From Methylotenera_A sp049687015 (GTDB lineage Bacteria > Pseudomonadota > Gammaproteobacteria > Burkholderiales > Methylophilaceae): 64,000 bases of DNA. The notes beneath the pieces were generated by a model. That model did no database searches and had not been told where the DNA came from. It saw nothing but the letters and a program-made list of their open reading frames with translations. The DNA lies in assembly GCA_049687015.1 (NCBI GenBank), contig JBAVIP010000037.1, positions 12,787-76,786 of the forward strand, in the 5' to 3' direction. Position numbers and translations under genes: made by a program. This document shows, in pieces, positions 43,128 to 51,945 of the stretch. How positions within the stretch are numbered: the stretch's first letter is position 1; each line of letters starts with the position of its first letter.

Positions 43128-44011
43128 TTACGTTTTGTAAAAACAATTGGGGCAAAATCCTGCCCTGCAGGCCGCATGGATACTGGCATGCATTCTTTTG
43201 TCCAAGCATGCCCGTAAATCACTTCAAATGTCGCGGGCAACTTGCCATGGGTACGAAATTTTTCGTAATGGTCCGACAAGTTCTGCAAAAAGCTTCTGCC
43301 CTGCAAGCCACGCGCACGGCCATTTGTCGCGTTATGCGCGCCAATGGCTTTCAGGTCTTTCATCACGCCTTTCACGTCGTCATAAGTCAGCGTGTAGCGC
43401 TCCACATCCAGCACCGGCGCGCTAAAACCAGCACGTGTGAGCGCATCGCCAATGTCGTGCATATCAATAAAGCGGCTCACATGCGTGTGGCCGTTGCTGG
43501 TCGCCGCGCGCAGTTCTTTCAAGGTATCCGGCCCAAACGTGCTGAACATAAACAGGCCATTGGGCTGCAGCACGCGCGTCATCTCCGCAAATGCACCATC
43601 CAGATCATTACACCATTGCAAAGCGAGGTTTGACCAAACCAGATCTATGCTGCTGCCGGCAAGGGGCAGATGTTCAATATCCGCGCAGATGAGGTTTTTG
43701 GCACCGAATATTTTTCTTAGAATCGGCTGCTGCGCACCGGTTTTTTGCAACATGCCGAATGCGATGTCCAGCGAATAAACCTCTGCCCTTCTGAATTTTT
43801 TTTGCAAGCCAAAGCTGCCGTGCCCTGTGCCACAACCCGCATCCAGTATGGCCTGTGGGGAAATCTTCACCAAGTCCAGACGGCTCAGCATTTCTTCGCG
43901 CACTTGTTTTTGCAGCACTGCTGCGGCATCATAGCTACTGGCGGCACGGTCAAACGAGGCGCGCACGCGGGCTTTGTCTATGAAATACTCATCCCGCATA
44001 TTGGGCATCAC
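43124..44011 (-). CDS. bioC: Malonyl-ACP O-methyltransferase
   Basis: SAM-dependent enzyme that masks malonyl-ACP as a methyl ester to start pimelate synthesis. 295 residues. N-terminal ARVRASFDRAASSYDAAAVLQKQV, SAM motif ILDAGCGTGHGSF and DLVWSNLALQWCNDLDGAFAEMTRVLQPNGLFMFSTFGPDTLKEL are characteristic of BioC. Couples by ATGA overlaps to bioH upstream and bioD downstream. Confidence 0.95.
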   Translation of the reverse strand: MMPNMRDEYFIDKARVRASFDRAASSYDAAAVLQKQVREEMLSRLDLVKISPQAILDAGCGTGHGSFGLQKKFRRAEVYSLDIAFGMLQKTGAQQPILRKIFGAKNLICADIEHLPLAGSSIDLVWSNLALQWCNDLDGAFAEMTRVLQPNGLFMFSTFGPDTLKELRAATSNGHTHVSRFIDMHDIGDALTRAGFSAPVLDVERYTLTYDDVKGVMKDLKAIGAHNATNGRARGLQGRSFLQNLSDHYEKFRTHGKLPATFEVIYGHAWTKECMPVSMRPAGQDFAPIVFTKRK

Positions 44012-44778
44012 TGGGTTGGCTCTAAAAACTGGTCGAGCGCATCTACAAATTGCTCGCTGTGCGATAAAAAGGGTGCATGCGCCGCCCCTGACATCACACG
44101 CAGATAGCCGATTGGCAATTGTTGCATCATCCAGTGCGCCGCCTGCACTGGTGCGAGTGTGTCTCTATCGCCATGGATAAGCAAGGTAGGTTTACGAATA
44201 TTGGGGATTTCTTCGCGCAAATCAGATTCAAGCAACACATTCAAAGCACGTTGCAAAGTGGTCTGCGTGGGAGTGGGTTTGGTTTCAAAGCTCGCACGCA
44301 ACTGCTTGATGGTAACGCGCGCGTCTTTAGATTTCATGCACTGTAGCGTTAAAAATTGCAATATTGCGCGTTTATAATCTGCATTCACATTCCGTGCGAA
44401 GGTGTTAAAGTTTTCTGGATCAACCCCTTCTTGCCAACCTGGCTTGCCTACGAAGCTTGGTGTAGAGCCCACCAACACTAAACGCCGAATGCGATCGGGC
44501 TGATTGAGCGCAATACGTTGCGCCACCAGGCCGCCCAGCGACCAACCCAACACGTCCGAAACACCGGGGATCACCTGCGCAACTTCATCCGCCAGTGCAT
44601 GTAAATGATACGGCTCTATCGGCCGACTGCTGCCCATGCCAGGCAAATCGACCAAATACAGCATATATTTTTGAGATAATCGCTTGATTAAAGGCTGCCA
44701 AACGCCGCTGTGCATACCCCAGCCATGAATCATCACCAGCGGTTGGCCTTGACCGATTATCTCTACATGACAACTCAT
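44008..44778 (-). CDS. bioH: Pimeloyl-ACP methyl ester carboxylesterase
   Basis: Alpha/beta hydrolase that removes the methyl group placed by BioC. 256 residues. Oxyanion-hole region LVMIHGWGMHSGVWQP, nucleophile elbow GWSLGG, acid in LLIHGDRDTLAP and catalytic His in SGAAHAPFLSHSEQF. Position between bioF and bioC confirms the role. Confidence 0.95.
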   Translation of the reverse strand: MSCHVEIIGQGQPLVMIHGWGMHSGVWQPLIKRLSQKYMLYLVDLPGMGSSRPIEPYHLHALADEVAQVIPGVSDVLGWSLGGLVAQRIALNQPDRIRRLVLVGSTPSFVGKPGWQEGVDPENFNTFARNVNADYKRAILQFLTLQCMKSKDARVTIKQLRASFETKPTPTQTTLQRALNVLLESDLREEIPNIRKPTLLIHGDRDTLAPVQAAHWMMQQLPIGYLRVMSGAAHAPFLSHSEQFVDALDQFLEPTQ

Positions 44779-44780
44779 CT

Positions 44781-45974
44781 TTATAGCACCCTCTCTGCTT
44801 CATTTAACGCATTTGCCAGCCTTAACACATCTTTTTCCGAGTGCGCTGCAGAGAGCGAAATCCGCAGTCGCGCCGTATTCACAGGCACGGTAGGCGGGCG
44901 TATCGCCGGCACCAGAATACCCTGCGTTTGCAAGTGTTCACTTAACGCCAAAGCCGCCTGATTGCTGCCTGCCACTAAGGGCTGAACGGCCGTTTCAGAA
45001 GGCATCAACTGCCATTTTTTTAAGTTTAAATTCCGCTTTAAAGTTTGAATCAAATGCTGCAAATGTGCCCTTAAATCATCGCCCTGCTCTATCAAACTCA
45101 CTGATACAGCAAGCGTTGCAGAAAGCGCTGGCGGTGCCGGTGTGCTGTAAACATAGCTGCGCGCTTTTTGAATTAAATAATCAATCACCACTTGCTCACC
45201 TGCCACAAACGCACCCGCAACACCTGCCGCCTTGCCCAGCGTAGCCATCATGATGATGCGCGGTGACTTTAGTTTGAAATGGCTCAGGCTGCCCTTGCCA
45301 TGCTCGCCCAATACGCCAAAGCCATGTGCATCATCAATATACAAATAGGCATCATACTGCTCGCAAAGGCGCAAATAATCAGGGATAGGCGCAACGTCGC
45401 CATCCATGCTGAATACTGCATCCACAGCGATGAGTTTATGTTTTGCTGTGCTTGCTTTCAGCAACTTTTCCAACGCAGCCACATCGTTGTGCGCAAAGCG
45501 CTGAAAATCCGCGCGACTTAATATCGCGCCATCATTCAAACAGGCATGATTGAGTTTATCGCAAAACACCGCGTCATCACGCCCCATCAGCGCGCTGACC
45601 ACGCCAATATTCGCCATATAACCTGTTGAAAATACCAGTGCCGCAGGCATGCCCACAAAATTGGCCAGCTTTTTCTCCAGCTCATCATGGTAACGATGAT
45701 GGCCAGTGATTAAATTGGAAGCGCCACTGCCTACGCCGGAATCTCCTGCCGCATTTTGCATGGCGGCGATGAGTTTTGGATGATTGGCTAAACCTAGATA
45801 ATCATTGCTGCAGAATGACAAATATTGCTTGTCATTAGCAACGATATGCTCGGCTTGCGGCGAATCCAGAAGCCTGCGCTGGCGCAATAAACCATCGGCT
45901 TTACGCTGGTCTAGTTCTTTTCGCAAGTCCGCATGCAGACTTAGCTCTTTTTGTAATGCCATTAGCATATTCAA
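44781..45974 (-). CDS. bioF: 8-amino-7-oxononanoate synthase
   Basis: PLP enzyme that condenses pimeloyl-ACP or -CoA with alanine. 397 residues. SFCSNDYLGLANHPKLIAA near the N-terminus, GSGASNLITGHHRYHDELEKKLA, VDAVFSMDGDVAPI, YIDDAHGFGVLGEHG and the PLP-lysine block MMATLGKAAGVAGAFVAG. It overlaps bioB as ATGA. Confidence 0.96.
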   Translation of the reverse strand: MNMLMALQKELSLHADLRKELDQRKADGLLRQRRLLDSPQAEHIVANDKQYLSFCSNDYLGLANHPKLIAAMQNAAGDSGVGSGASNLITGHHRYHDELEKKLANFVGMPAALVFSTGYMANIGVVSALMGRDDAVFCDKLNHACLNDGAILSRADFQRFAHNDVAALEKLLKASTAKHKLIAVDAVFSMDGDVAPIPDYLRLCEQYDAYLYIDDAHGFGVLGEHGKGSLSHFKLKSPRIIMMATLGKAAGVAGAFVAGEQVVIDYLIQKARSYVYSTPAPPALSATLAVSVSLIEQGDDLRAHLQHLIQTLKRNLNLKKWQLMPSETAVQPLVAGSNQAALALSEHLQTQGILVPAIRPPTVPVNTARLRISLSAAHSEKDVLRLANALNEAERVL

Positions 45975-46999
45975 ATTGGGTGAATACCTAATTTGGCAAA
46001 CAACTTTTTATCGCTTTCTGTTTCAGGGTTGGCCGTAGTGAGTAATTTATCACCATAAAAAATACTGTTGGCGCCCGCAATAAAACAAAGCGCCTGGATG
46101 CCTTCATGCATGCTCTGGCGACCGGCAGAAAGGCGCACAAAACTCTTTGGCATGGCAATACGTGCCGCCGCAATGGTGCGCACAAATTCAAATGGATCCA
46201 GTTCTTCAGTGCCATGCAATGGCGTCCCCTCTACCTGTGTGAGCAGATTAATCGGCACGCTTTCGGGCGGGCGCTCCATATTCGCCAGCTGCGCCAGCAA
46301 GCCCGCGCGCTGATTGCGTGATTCGCCCATGCCGATGATGCCGCCGCAGCACACATTGATATCCGCTTCACGCACACTATCCAGCGTGTCCAGCCGCTCT
46401 TGATAAGTACGCGTGGTAATTACGTCGCCATAAAACTCTGGTGCGGTATCCAGGTTGTGGTTGTAATAATCCAGCCCCGCTTCTTTTAGTTGTGCCGCCT
46501 GCCCATCTTTCAGCATGCCTAGCGTTGCACAGGTTTCCAAACCCATCGCTTTCACTTCGGCGATCATTTTGAGCACAGGCTCCAAATCTTTTTGTTTTGG
46601 GCTACGCCAAGCAGCACCCATGCAGAAGCGGCTTGCGCCATTGTCTTTGGCTTCTTGCGCAGCAGCAAGTACATCATCCAACGCCATCAGCGGCTCATTT
46701 TCCACATCGGTGTGGTAGCGCGCCGCTTGCGGACAGTAACCGCAATCCTCGCTGCAACCGCCTGTTTTGATTGATAAAAGCGTGCTTACCTGCACAGCGT
46801 TAGGGTCGAAGTTCTCACGATGCACGGTTTGCGCACGATGCATCAAATCGCTAAACGGCAACTCAAATAATGCGACGATTTCATCTACGTTCCAGCGATT
46901 CACAATCTTTGTTTCGCTTTTGCAGTTGTGAAGAGCATCTGTGTTTATAATAGATTCCTGGCTGTTTTTTTGACTGGCTTTATCTGTCGTCTCGAGCAT
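45971..46999 (-). CDS. bioB: Biotin synthase
   Basis: Radical SAM enzyme that inserts sulfur into dethiobiotin. 342 residues, with an extra N-terminal stretch of about 35 residues before the usual WNVDEIVALFELPF. Radical SAM motif TGGCSEDCGYCPQAARYHT; MGAAWRSPKQKDLE, YYNHNLDTAPEFYG and IIGMGESRNQRAGLLAQLA follow. AAAGGTG lies before the ATG. First gene of the operon, divergent from the comF-type gene. Confidence 0.97.
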   Translation of the reverse strand: MLETTDKASQKNSQESIINTDALHNCKSETKIVNRWNVDEIVALFELPFSDLMHRAQTVHRENFDPNAVQVSTLLSIKTGGCSEDCGYCPQAARYHTDVENEPLMALDDVLAAAQEAKDNGASRFCMGAAWRSPKQKDLEPVLKMIAEVKAMGLETCATLGMLKDGQAAQLKEAGLDYYNHNLDTAPEFYGDVITTRTYQERLDTLDSVREADINVCCGGIIGMGESRNQRAGLLAQLANMERPPESVPINLLTQVEGTPLHGTEELDPFEFVRTIAAARIAMPKSFVRLSAGRQSMHEGIQALCFIAGANSIFYGDKLLTTANPETESDKKLFAKLGIHPI

Positions 47000-47059
47000 G
47001 TTTCACCTTTGGTATGTGACTAATTTTATTGGCAAATTATAAGCTGTAAAGCGATTACG

Positions 47060-47785
47060 ATGCAACAACTTAACAATTGGTTAAAAAATAATCATCTGTC
47101 AAATTACGGCAGTTTTATTAATGCAATTCTTAAGCAACACTGCCTTTTATGTGCATCGCCAGGAGGCAATATCCATGCGGTCTGCAGGGCATGCCTAAAT
47201 GACTTGCCTTGGCATCCAAAAACGAGTTGTCCGCAATGCGGGTTAAGCTCCAGTGGCCAAGTATGCGGCAGCTGCATCAGCTCACCACCCGATTTTGATG
47301 CAACGCAAGCCGTGTTTCTATATGCATACCCCATAGATGCCATGATGCAACGCTACAAATACGGCAGCTTGCTCAATATCAGCCAGACCTTTGGGCAACT
47401 ACTCTCTCAAAAAATCAATATAGACAGCGTCGATTTAATCATCCCAATGCCCATGCACCACGCGCGGATCAAGGAACGAGGCTTTAACCAGGCGCTTGAA
47501 ATTGCTAAAGTTTTAACCAAAAATCACAAAGAAAAATTAGATTACAAAAGTGCAGAAAGACAAAAACTCACGCCGCCGCAAGCAAGCTTGCCGTTGAAAA
47601 AACGCGTCAAAAATATTAAAGGCGCATTTAAGGTAAATGGCGATTTAACCGGCAAACGCATCGCCATAGTCGATGACGTCATGACCACCGGCGCCAGCCT
47701 GAACGAACTCGCAAAAACCTTGAAAAAAGCCGGTGCAAGCCATGTAGAATGCTGGGTGATTGCGCGCACATTACCACATAAGTAA
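47060..47785 (+). CDS. ComF-family phosphoribosyltransferase-like protein
   Basis: 241 residues. N-terminal zinc-finger-like region with four CxxC-type pairs (CLLC, CRAC, CPQC, CGSC), then a phosphoribosyltransferase fold with the PRPP motif RIAIVDDVMTTGASLNE. ComF proteins act in DNA uptake in competent bacteria, and GntX relatives in gluconate use; the role here is open. In Proteobacteria the gene often lies next to bio genes, as here, with 60 bases between the divergent starts. Confidence 0.9.
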   Translation: MQQLNNWLKNNHLSNYGSFINAILKQHCLLCASPGGNIHAVCRACLNDLPWHPKTSCPQCGLSSSGQVCGSCISSPPDFDATQAVFLYAYPIDAMMQRYKYGSLLNISQTFGQLLSQKINIDSVDLIIPMPMHHARIKERGFNQALEIAKVLTKNHKEKLDYKSAERQKLTPPQASLPLKKRVKNIKGAFKVNGDLTGKRIAIVDDVMTTGASLNELAKTLKKAGASHVECWVIARTLPHK

Positions 47786-47821
47786 TTTAGGTTAATTGAG
47801 AATATTGAGGGAGATTAAACA

Positions 47822-48556
47822 ATGTTTTTTAACATCTTAGAAGCAAACCAAAATTACACTCACTCAGAAGATACTGATGATTTTGGTATTACATTCACAC
47901 TTAGCCCAACTGAAATGGACTACATTGAAATTGGTAAGGAATATGCAGTCGCTTCTATGAACAAGCAATGGTTGATGAAAGATAAAAAGCTCGCCAACAC
48001 AAGCATCACCTTCAACGATATATCCAGCGTTAAAAGAACAGCGCCTGGAGCCTATCAGAATTTATTACAATCGGATAAAAAAGTCATCGGGATAGGCATG
48101 TTCGTTGAAGAAACGGAAACCGACTTCCAAACCTATCCTGGCTTGCTGGGCCTTCAGGTATGGTTGTCCAGCAAAGCATACAACCACCTCTTCAGCCAGC
48201 TGCTCAATAAAAATATTCCCTCAGCAATAAATATTGATTTAAAAGGTCTGGAATATGGTTGGGAGCCAGATGGTAGCCATACAATTTGGGATATCGATAA
48301 AAACAACATCAACGATATACTTCAAATTAGCAGCGTTTCAATCCATTATAAATTGCACCAGCAAACTGCTTTAGACATAGAGGCTGCCGAGATAATCAAA
48401 GAGCGGGAACAGAATGAGAAAAAGGAATTATCAGCCAATAGTGGTGACAAACCCGGGCAGGTAAGTCCGTCTGATTTCAAGAAAATATTAAGCAAAATTT
48501 ACTCATTGTTAATAGTTATTGCGGTATTGCTGGCCATAAGCATTTTTAAGCATTAG
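47822..48556 (+). CDS. Tail-anchored protein of unknown function
   Basis: 244 residues, with a good GAGGGAG ribosome binding site. A soluble N-terminal domain of about 190 residues is rich in Asp and aromatic residues (DGSHTIWDIDKNNINDIL). It is followed by a charged linker (EAAEIIKEREQNEKKEL) and one C-terminal hydrophobic helix (IYSLLIVIAVLLAISIF). That gives a tail-anchored topology with the main domain in the cytoplasm. No family recognised. It sits alone between comF and trmL, in an otherwise conserved neighbourhood. Confidence 0.7.
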   Translation: MFFNILEANQNYTHSEDTDDFGITFTLSPTEMDYIEIGKEYAVASMNKQWLMKDKKLANTSITFNDISSVKRTAPGAYQNLLQSDKKVIGIGMFVEETETDFQTYPGLLGLQVWLSSKAYNHLFSQLLNKNIPSAINIDLKGLEYGWEPDGSHTIWDIDKNNINDILQISSVSIHYKLHQQTALDIEAAEIIKEREQNEKKELSANSGDKPGQVSPSDFKKILSKIYSLLIVIAVLLAISIFKH

Positions 48557-48561
48557 TCGCG

Positions 48562-49026
48562 ATGTTCCATATCGTTTTATTTGAGCCCGAAATTCCGCCT
48601 AACACAGGCAATATCATCCGCCTGTGTGCCAATACCGGTGCGGCTTTGCACTTGATTGAGCCGCTCGGTTTTAAGCTGGAAGACAAACAACTGAAACGCG
48701 CCGGGCTGGATTATCACGAATACGCGAATTTAACTTTGCACAAAAATTGGGATGCGTTTAAACAAGCCATGCAAGGCAAGCGCATGTTTGCAATGACCAC
48801 TAAAGGCAGTCAAAACTATGCGAACGTGGAATTTAAAGCAGGCGATGTATTTGTGTTTGGCCCAGAAACGCGCGGTTTGCCAGAAGCAATTCGTAATGAA
48901 TTTGCACCAGAATTTAGATTACGTTTGCCAATGCTGCCAGAAAGTAGAAGCTTGAATTTATCGAATAGCGCCGCAGTGTTGCTGTATGAGGCTTGGCGCC
49001 AGATGGACTTTAAAGGCGGGGTTTGA
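48562..49026 (+). CDS. trmL: tRNA (cytidine/uridine-34-2'-O)-methyltransferase TrmL
   Basis: SPOUT-class methyltransferase that modifies the wobble base of tRNA-Leu isoacceptors. 154 residues. FEPEIPPNTGNIIRLCANTGAALHLIEPLGF at the N-terminus, FVFGPETRGLPEAI and the knot LRLPMLPESRSLNLSNSAAVLLYEAWRQ. It ends ten bases before the convergent gpsA stop. Confidence 0.95.
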   Translation: MFHIVLFEPEIPPNTGNIIRLCANTGAALHLIEPLGFKLEDKQLKRAGLDYHEYANLTLHKNWDAFKQAMQGKRMFAMTTKGSQNYANVEFKAGDVFVFGPETRGLPEAIRNEFAPEFRLRLPMLPESRSLNLSNSAAVLLYEAWRQMDFKGGV

Positions 49027-49035
49027 AGGTGGAAA

Positions 49036-50043
49036 CTAAACTGCCTCGGCTTTTTGTTCGCGCCCAAGCAAATCCGTCACCGCCTCGCGCGCAGATTTTC
49101 CGTGTGTAAGTGCTTGATTGACTTCATAAGTAATTGGCATTTCAATACCCATGCTATCTGCGCGGCGCATCACTTCACGCGCCGTGTTTACGCCCTCAGC
49201 CACGTGACCTAAGCCTTTTAGCACGTCTTCTAAAGCCTTACCACTGGCCAATTGCAGGCCAACTTCTCGGTTGCGCGAATATTGCCCCGTACAGGTTAAA
49301 ATTAAATCACCCGCGCCTGCCAGGCCCATAAAGGTCTCGGTTTTAGCGCCCAGCGCAACACCAAAACGCGTAATCTCTGCAAGGCCACGCGTAATTAAGG
49401 CGGCACGTGCGTTGTTGCCAAAACCCATGCCGTCAGAAATGCCGGCAGCAATCGCCATCACATTTTTAAGTGCGCCACCGACAGAAACACCAATCACATC
49501 GGTGCTGTTATAAACTCGTAAGTTGCCGCCATGAATTAAACTGGCAGCCTCAAGCGCAAAATCTGCATCATTTGCGGCCAATGTAACCGCGGTTGGTAGC
49601 CCGCGCACCAGCTCTGCCGCAAAACTAGGGCCTGAAAGCGCGCCCCATTTTTGATCTGGACCAAGTTCTTCAAGCGCCACTTCATATGGCAATTTGGCCG
49701 ATTGCGGTTCCAGGCCTTTGTGCGCCCAAATAATGGGCTTAGTTGATTTTAACTTATTAAGCTCTTTTAAAATATTACGAAAACCTGCGGTTGGTACCAC
49801 TGATAAAATTAAGTCGGCACCTTGAATTGCCGTGGCTAAATCATCTTCAACCTGAAGGTTATCGTTAAACTGAAAATCACCCAAATACATTGGGTTAGCG
49901 CGCGCTTTGCGCATGCCGGATACATGCCCCGCGTTACGTGCCCACAGACTAACTTGATGCTGATTGCTGATGTGCATTGCAAGCGCCGTACCCCAGGCGC
50001 CTGCGCCCAGGACTGCTATTTTAGAACCGGCTATTTTACTCAC
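49036..50043 (-). CDS. gpsA: Glycerol-3-phosphate dehydrogenase (NAD(P)+)
   Basis: Makes sn-glycerol-3-phosphate for phospholipids. 335 residues from a GTG start directly after the stop of the SH3-domain gene. NAD site IAVLGAGAWGTALAMHIS, IIWAHKGLEPQSAKLPYEV, GALSGPSFAAELVRGLPTAV, catalytic-lysine block SVGGALKNVMAIAAGISDGMGFGNNARAALITRGL. Part of a leftward secB-SH3-gpsA run; secB-gpsA linkage is common in Proteobacteria. Confidence 0.97.
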   Translation of the reverse strand: MSKIAGSKIAVLGAGAWGTALAMHISNQHQVSLWARNAGHVSGMRKARANPMYLGDFQFNDNLQVEDDLATAIQGADLILSVVPTAGFRNILKELNKLKSTKPIIWAHKGLEPQSAKLPYEVALEELGPDQKWGALSGPSFAAELVRGLPTAVTLAANDADFALEAASLIHGGNLRVYNSTDVIGVSVGGALKNVMAIAAGISDGMGFGNNARAALITRGLAEITRFGVALGAKTETFMGLAGAGDLILTCTGQYSRNREVGLQLASGKALEDVLKGLGHVAEGVNTAREVMRRADSMGIEMPITYEVNQALTHGKSAREAVTDLLGREQKAEAV

Positions 50044-50520
50044 TTAATTTGCACCCCAGATGCTGCCAATTTGCACAAAGCCTATAATGCCATCACGATG
50101 TTTGACCTTCACCCAGCCATTTTTAATGCCGGGCGATACCAACTCTAGCATCACATCTTTATCTACTGTGGCAAGCAATGCAGAAGTTGCATCTTCGGCC
50201 ATTCTGATGTCCGTTTTTACAATCACCAGCACCATGCGCCTGCTGCTTAGCTGCTTATTTTCTATCCAACTCAAGCTGCCCAATTGATCGCGCACTTTGG
50301 TCCAATCGCCCAGGTTTACAATCACTTCAACCGGATAGCCACCGCTTAGAATATATAGCTTGCTAGCTTCTTTAGAGGGCGCATCATATAAAACCGCCTT
50401 AGGTGGCACAACGGAGCGAAACTCCAATGCCTGGGCAGAAAAAGAAAACACCAGGTTAGCAGACGCGGCTAAACCTAGTGTTAATAATTGCCTAGAGAAA
50501 TTAATTGGCTTTTGCTGCAT
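50044..50520 (-). CDS. Exported SH3-domain protein
   Basis: About 158 residues from the ATG at 50520; the frame opens earlier at 50559, but that would overlap secB by 59 bases. Signal peptide RQLLTLGLAASANLVFSFSAQA. Bacterial SH3 domain of the SH3b/SH3_4 type (EFRSVVPPKAVLYDAPSKEASKLYILSGGYPVEVIVNLGDWTKVRDQLGSLSWIENKQL) and a second SH3-like half (NGWVKVKHRDGIIGFV). Probably binds peptidoglycan in the periplasm. Its stop abuts the gpsA start codon. Confidence 0.85.
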   Translation of the reverse strand: MQQKPINFSRQLLTLGLAASANLVFSFSAQALEFRSVVPPKAVLYDAPSKEASKLYILSGGYPVEVIVNLGDWTKVRDQLGSLSWIENKQLSSRRMVLVIVKTDIRMAEDATSALLATVDKDVMLELVSPGIKNGWVKVKHRDGIIGFVQIGSIWGAN

Positions 50521-51010
50521 TTTCAGCTTGCTGTTTTTGCTGCATAAACAAGGCTTCAAAATTAATCGGGTTCAGCAATACAGGCGCAAAACCAGCTCGA
50601 GTCACCATGTCTGAAACCGCTTCGCGCGCAAATGGGAACAAAATATTTGGGCAAGTTACAGCAACAATTGGCTCTAAGTTTTCTTCAGGCACGTTGCGAA
50701 TTGCAAAAATGCCCGCTTGTGTCACTTCTACCAAAAATGCAGTTTTCTCGCCTATTTTTGCGGTTACAGTGATTTTAAGCGACACTTCAAACACACCTTC
50801 ATCCAATTTTTGTGCAGAATTGCCAAGCTCTACATTGACTTGCGGGACAGTGTGATCAGTAAATATCTGTGGCGCATTGGGCACTTCGATAGATGCATCT
50901 TTTACATAAAGCTTCTCGATACCAAAGCCGGGTTGTGCCTGCTGGTTTTCTTGACCTGCTTGTTCTGCCTGTGCAGCTCCGCTTGAAGCGGCGTTATTTT
51001 CTTTTGCCAT
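50501..51010 (-). CDS. secB: Protein-export chaperone SecB
   Basis: Tetrameric chaperone that delivers unfolded precursors to SecA. 169 residues: an Ala/Gln-rich N-terminus, then the SecB core (FGIEKLYVKDASIEVPNAPQIFTDHTVPQVNVELGN, CPNILFPFAREAVSDMVTRAGFAPVLLNPINFEALF). AGGAACAAATCAC precedes the ATG. It overlaps the SH3-domain gene. Confidence 0.97.
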   Translation of the reverse strand: MAKENNAASSGAAQAEQAGQENQQAQPGFGIEKLYVKDASIEVPNAPQIFTDHTVPQVNVELGNSAQKLDEGVFEVSLKITVTAKIGEKTAFLVEVTQAGIFAIRNVPEENLEPIVAVTCPNILFPFAREAVSDMVTRAGFAPVLLNPINFEALFMQQKQQAENAAKAN

Positions 51011-51054
51011 GTGATTTGTTCCTAAAACTGGTGATGTGGTTGTGATTAAATAAA

Positions 51055-51086
51055 AACCGATTGTACATTTTAACTATTAATCGGCT
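51055..51086 (-). terminator. Terminator-like hairpin between grxC and secB
   Basis: On the minus strand AATCGG at 51079-51084 pairs with CCGATT at 51057-51062, followed by TTTTTATTT. Six-base stem with a 16-base loop; weak, but placed where the rhodanese-grxC transcript should end. Confidence 0.4.
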
Positions 51087-51099
51087 TTTGTTCATTAAA

Positions 51100-51372
51100 T
51101 TATTTTGCAGATAGTAATGGAGCTAGCAATGAATCCAGTCCGCCGGCCAAATCCAGCGCGCGCAAGTCATCAAAACCGCCAATATGTTGATCGCCAATAT
51201 AAATTTGCGGCACGGTACGGCGGCCTGTTTTTTGCATCATCTCGATGCGTTGCTCGGGCTGCAAATCAACACGGATTTTGTTGATTTCCTTCACACCTTT
51301 ACTGATTAACAAGCGTTCGGCATTGGCGCAATACGGGCAAACTGCCGTGGTATACATGATAATTTTGGCCAT
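51100..51372 (-). CDS. grxC: Glutaredoxin 3
   Basis: Small thiol-disulfide oxidoreductase using glutathione. About 90 residues from the ATG at 51372 (a second ATG at 51375 is adjacent). Active site CPYC in YTTAVCPYCANAERLL, the RRTVPQIYIGDQHIGGFDDL cis-Pro and GSH-binding block. It follows the rhodanese gene closely and precedes secB, a common order. Confidence 0.96.
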   Translation of the reverse strand: MAKIIMYTTAVCPYCANAERLLISKGVKEINKIRVDLQPEQRIEMMQKTGRRTVPQIYIGDQHIGGFDDLRALDLAGGLDSLLAPLLSAK

Positions 51373-51383
51373 CATTAAATCTC

Positions 51384-51821
51384 TCAAGCTTTTACTAACG
51401 GCAATTTAGCTTCCACCCAGCCATCCAACCCGCCCTGCAGGCTGTGCAACTTGCTGAATTGTTGTGCTTGTAGAATAGTGCAGGCCGCTCTGGCCTGCGT
51501 ACCTTTTTGGCAATGCACCAGCACAGGCTTATCTTTAAATTTTTCAATCTCTTTTAGACGATTTGCCAACTCAGCTACAGGAATATGTTTTGCGCCCTGA
51601 ATATGGCCACCCGCAAACTCGGCTGCATCACGCACATCCAAAATCAGCGGCTTGCTGCGGTTTAACATCAGCACCGCCTCGGTGGCCGAAACATTGGGCA
51701 CGCCACTTGCGCCGCGATTAAATAATGGCCACAACAGAGCAAGACCTGAGCCAATCGCCAAGCCAATTAATAGTGCATTATGCTTAATAAATTCCAATAT
51801 TCTTCCTTCATATTCCTTCAT
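51384..51821 (-). CDS. Membrane-anchored rhodanese-like protein
   Basis: 145 residues. One N-terminal hydrophobic helix (ALLIGLAIGSGLALLWPLF) followed by a rhodanese domain with DVRDAAEFAGGHIQGAKHIPVAEL and the active-site cysteine in VLVHCQKGTQAR. The domain probably faces the cytoplasm or periplasm depending on topology. Sulfur transfer is likely but the substrate is unknown. Operon with grxC. Confidence 0.9.
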   Translation of the reverse strand: MKEYEGRILEFIKHNALLIGLAIGSGLALLWPLFNRGASGVPNVSATEAVLMLNRSKPLILDVRDAAEFAGGHIQGAKHIPVAELANRLKEIEKFKDKPVLVHCQKGTQARAACTILQAQQFSKLHSLQGGLDGWVEAKLPLVKA

Positions 51822-51866
51822 ATTTAAGTGAGGCTAACTAACGACAAATTCAATGCTATTATTTTA

Positions 51867-51907
51867 TAGCGGCGTGGTTGATTTCATGCGTTTTTACCAC
51901 GCTGCTA
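51867..51907. promoter_or_regulatory. Inverted repeat in the gpmI upstream region
   Basis: TAGCGGCGTGG at 51867-51877 and CCACGCTGCTA at 51897-51907 are complementary at 10 of 11 positions (one G-T). A TATAAT at 51909-51914 follows directly, 32 bases before the gpmI ATG, so the right arm covers the -35 to -10 spacer. It looks like an operator. Confidence 0.4.
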
Positions 51908-51945
51908 TTATAATATACAAACCTATTATCACTTTAGACATTATC

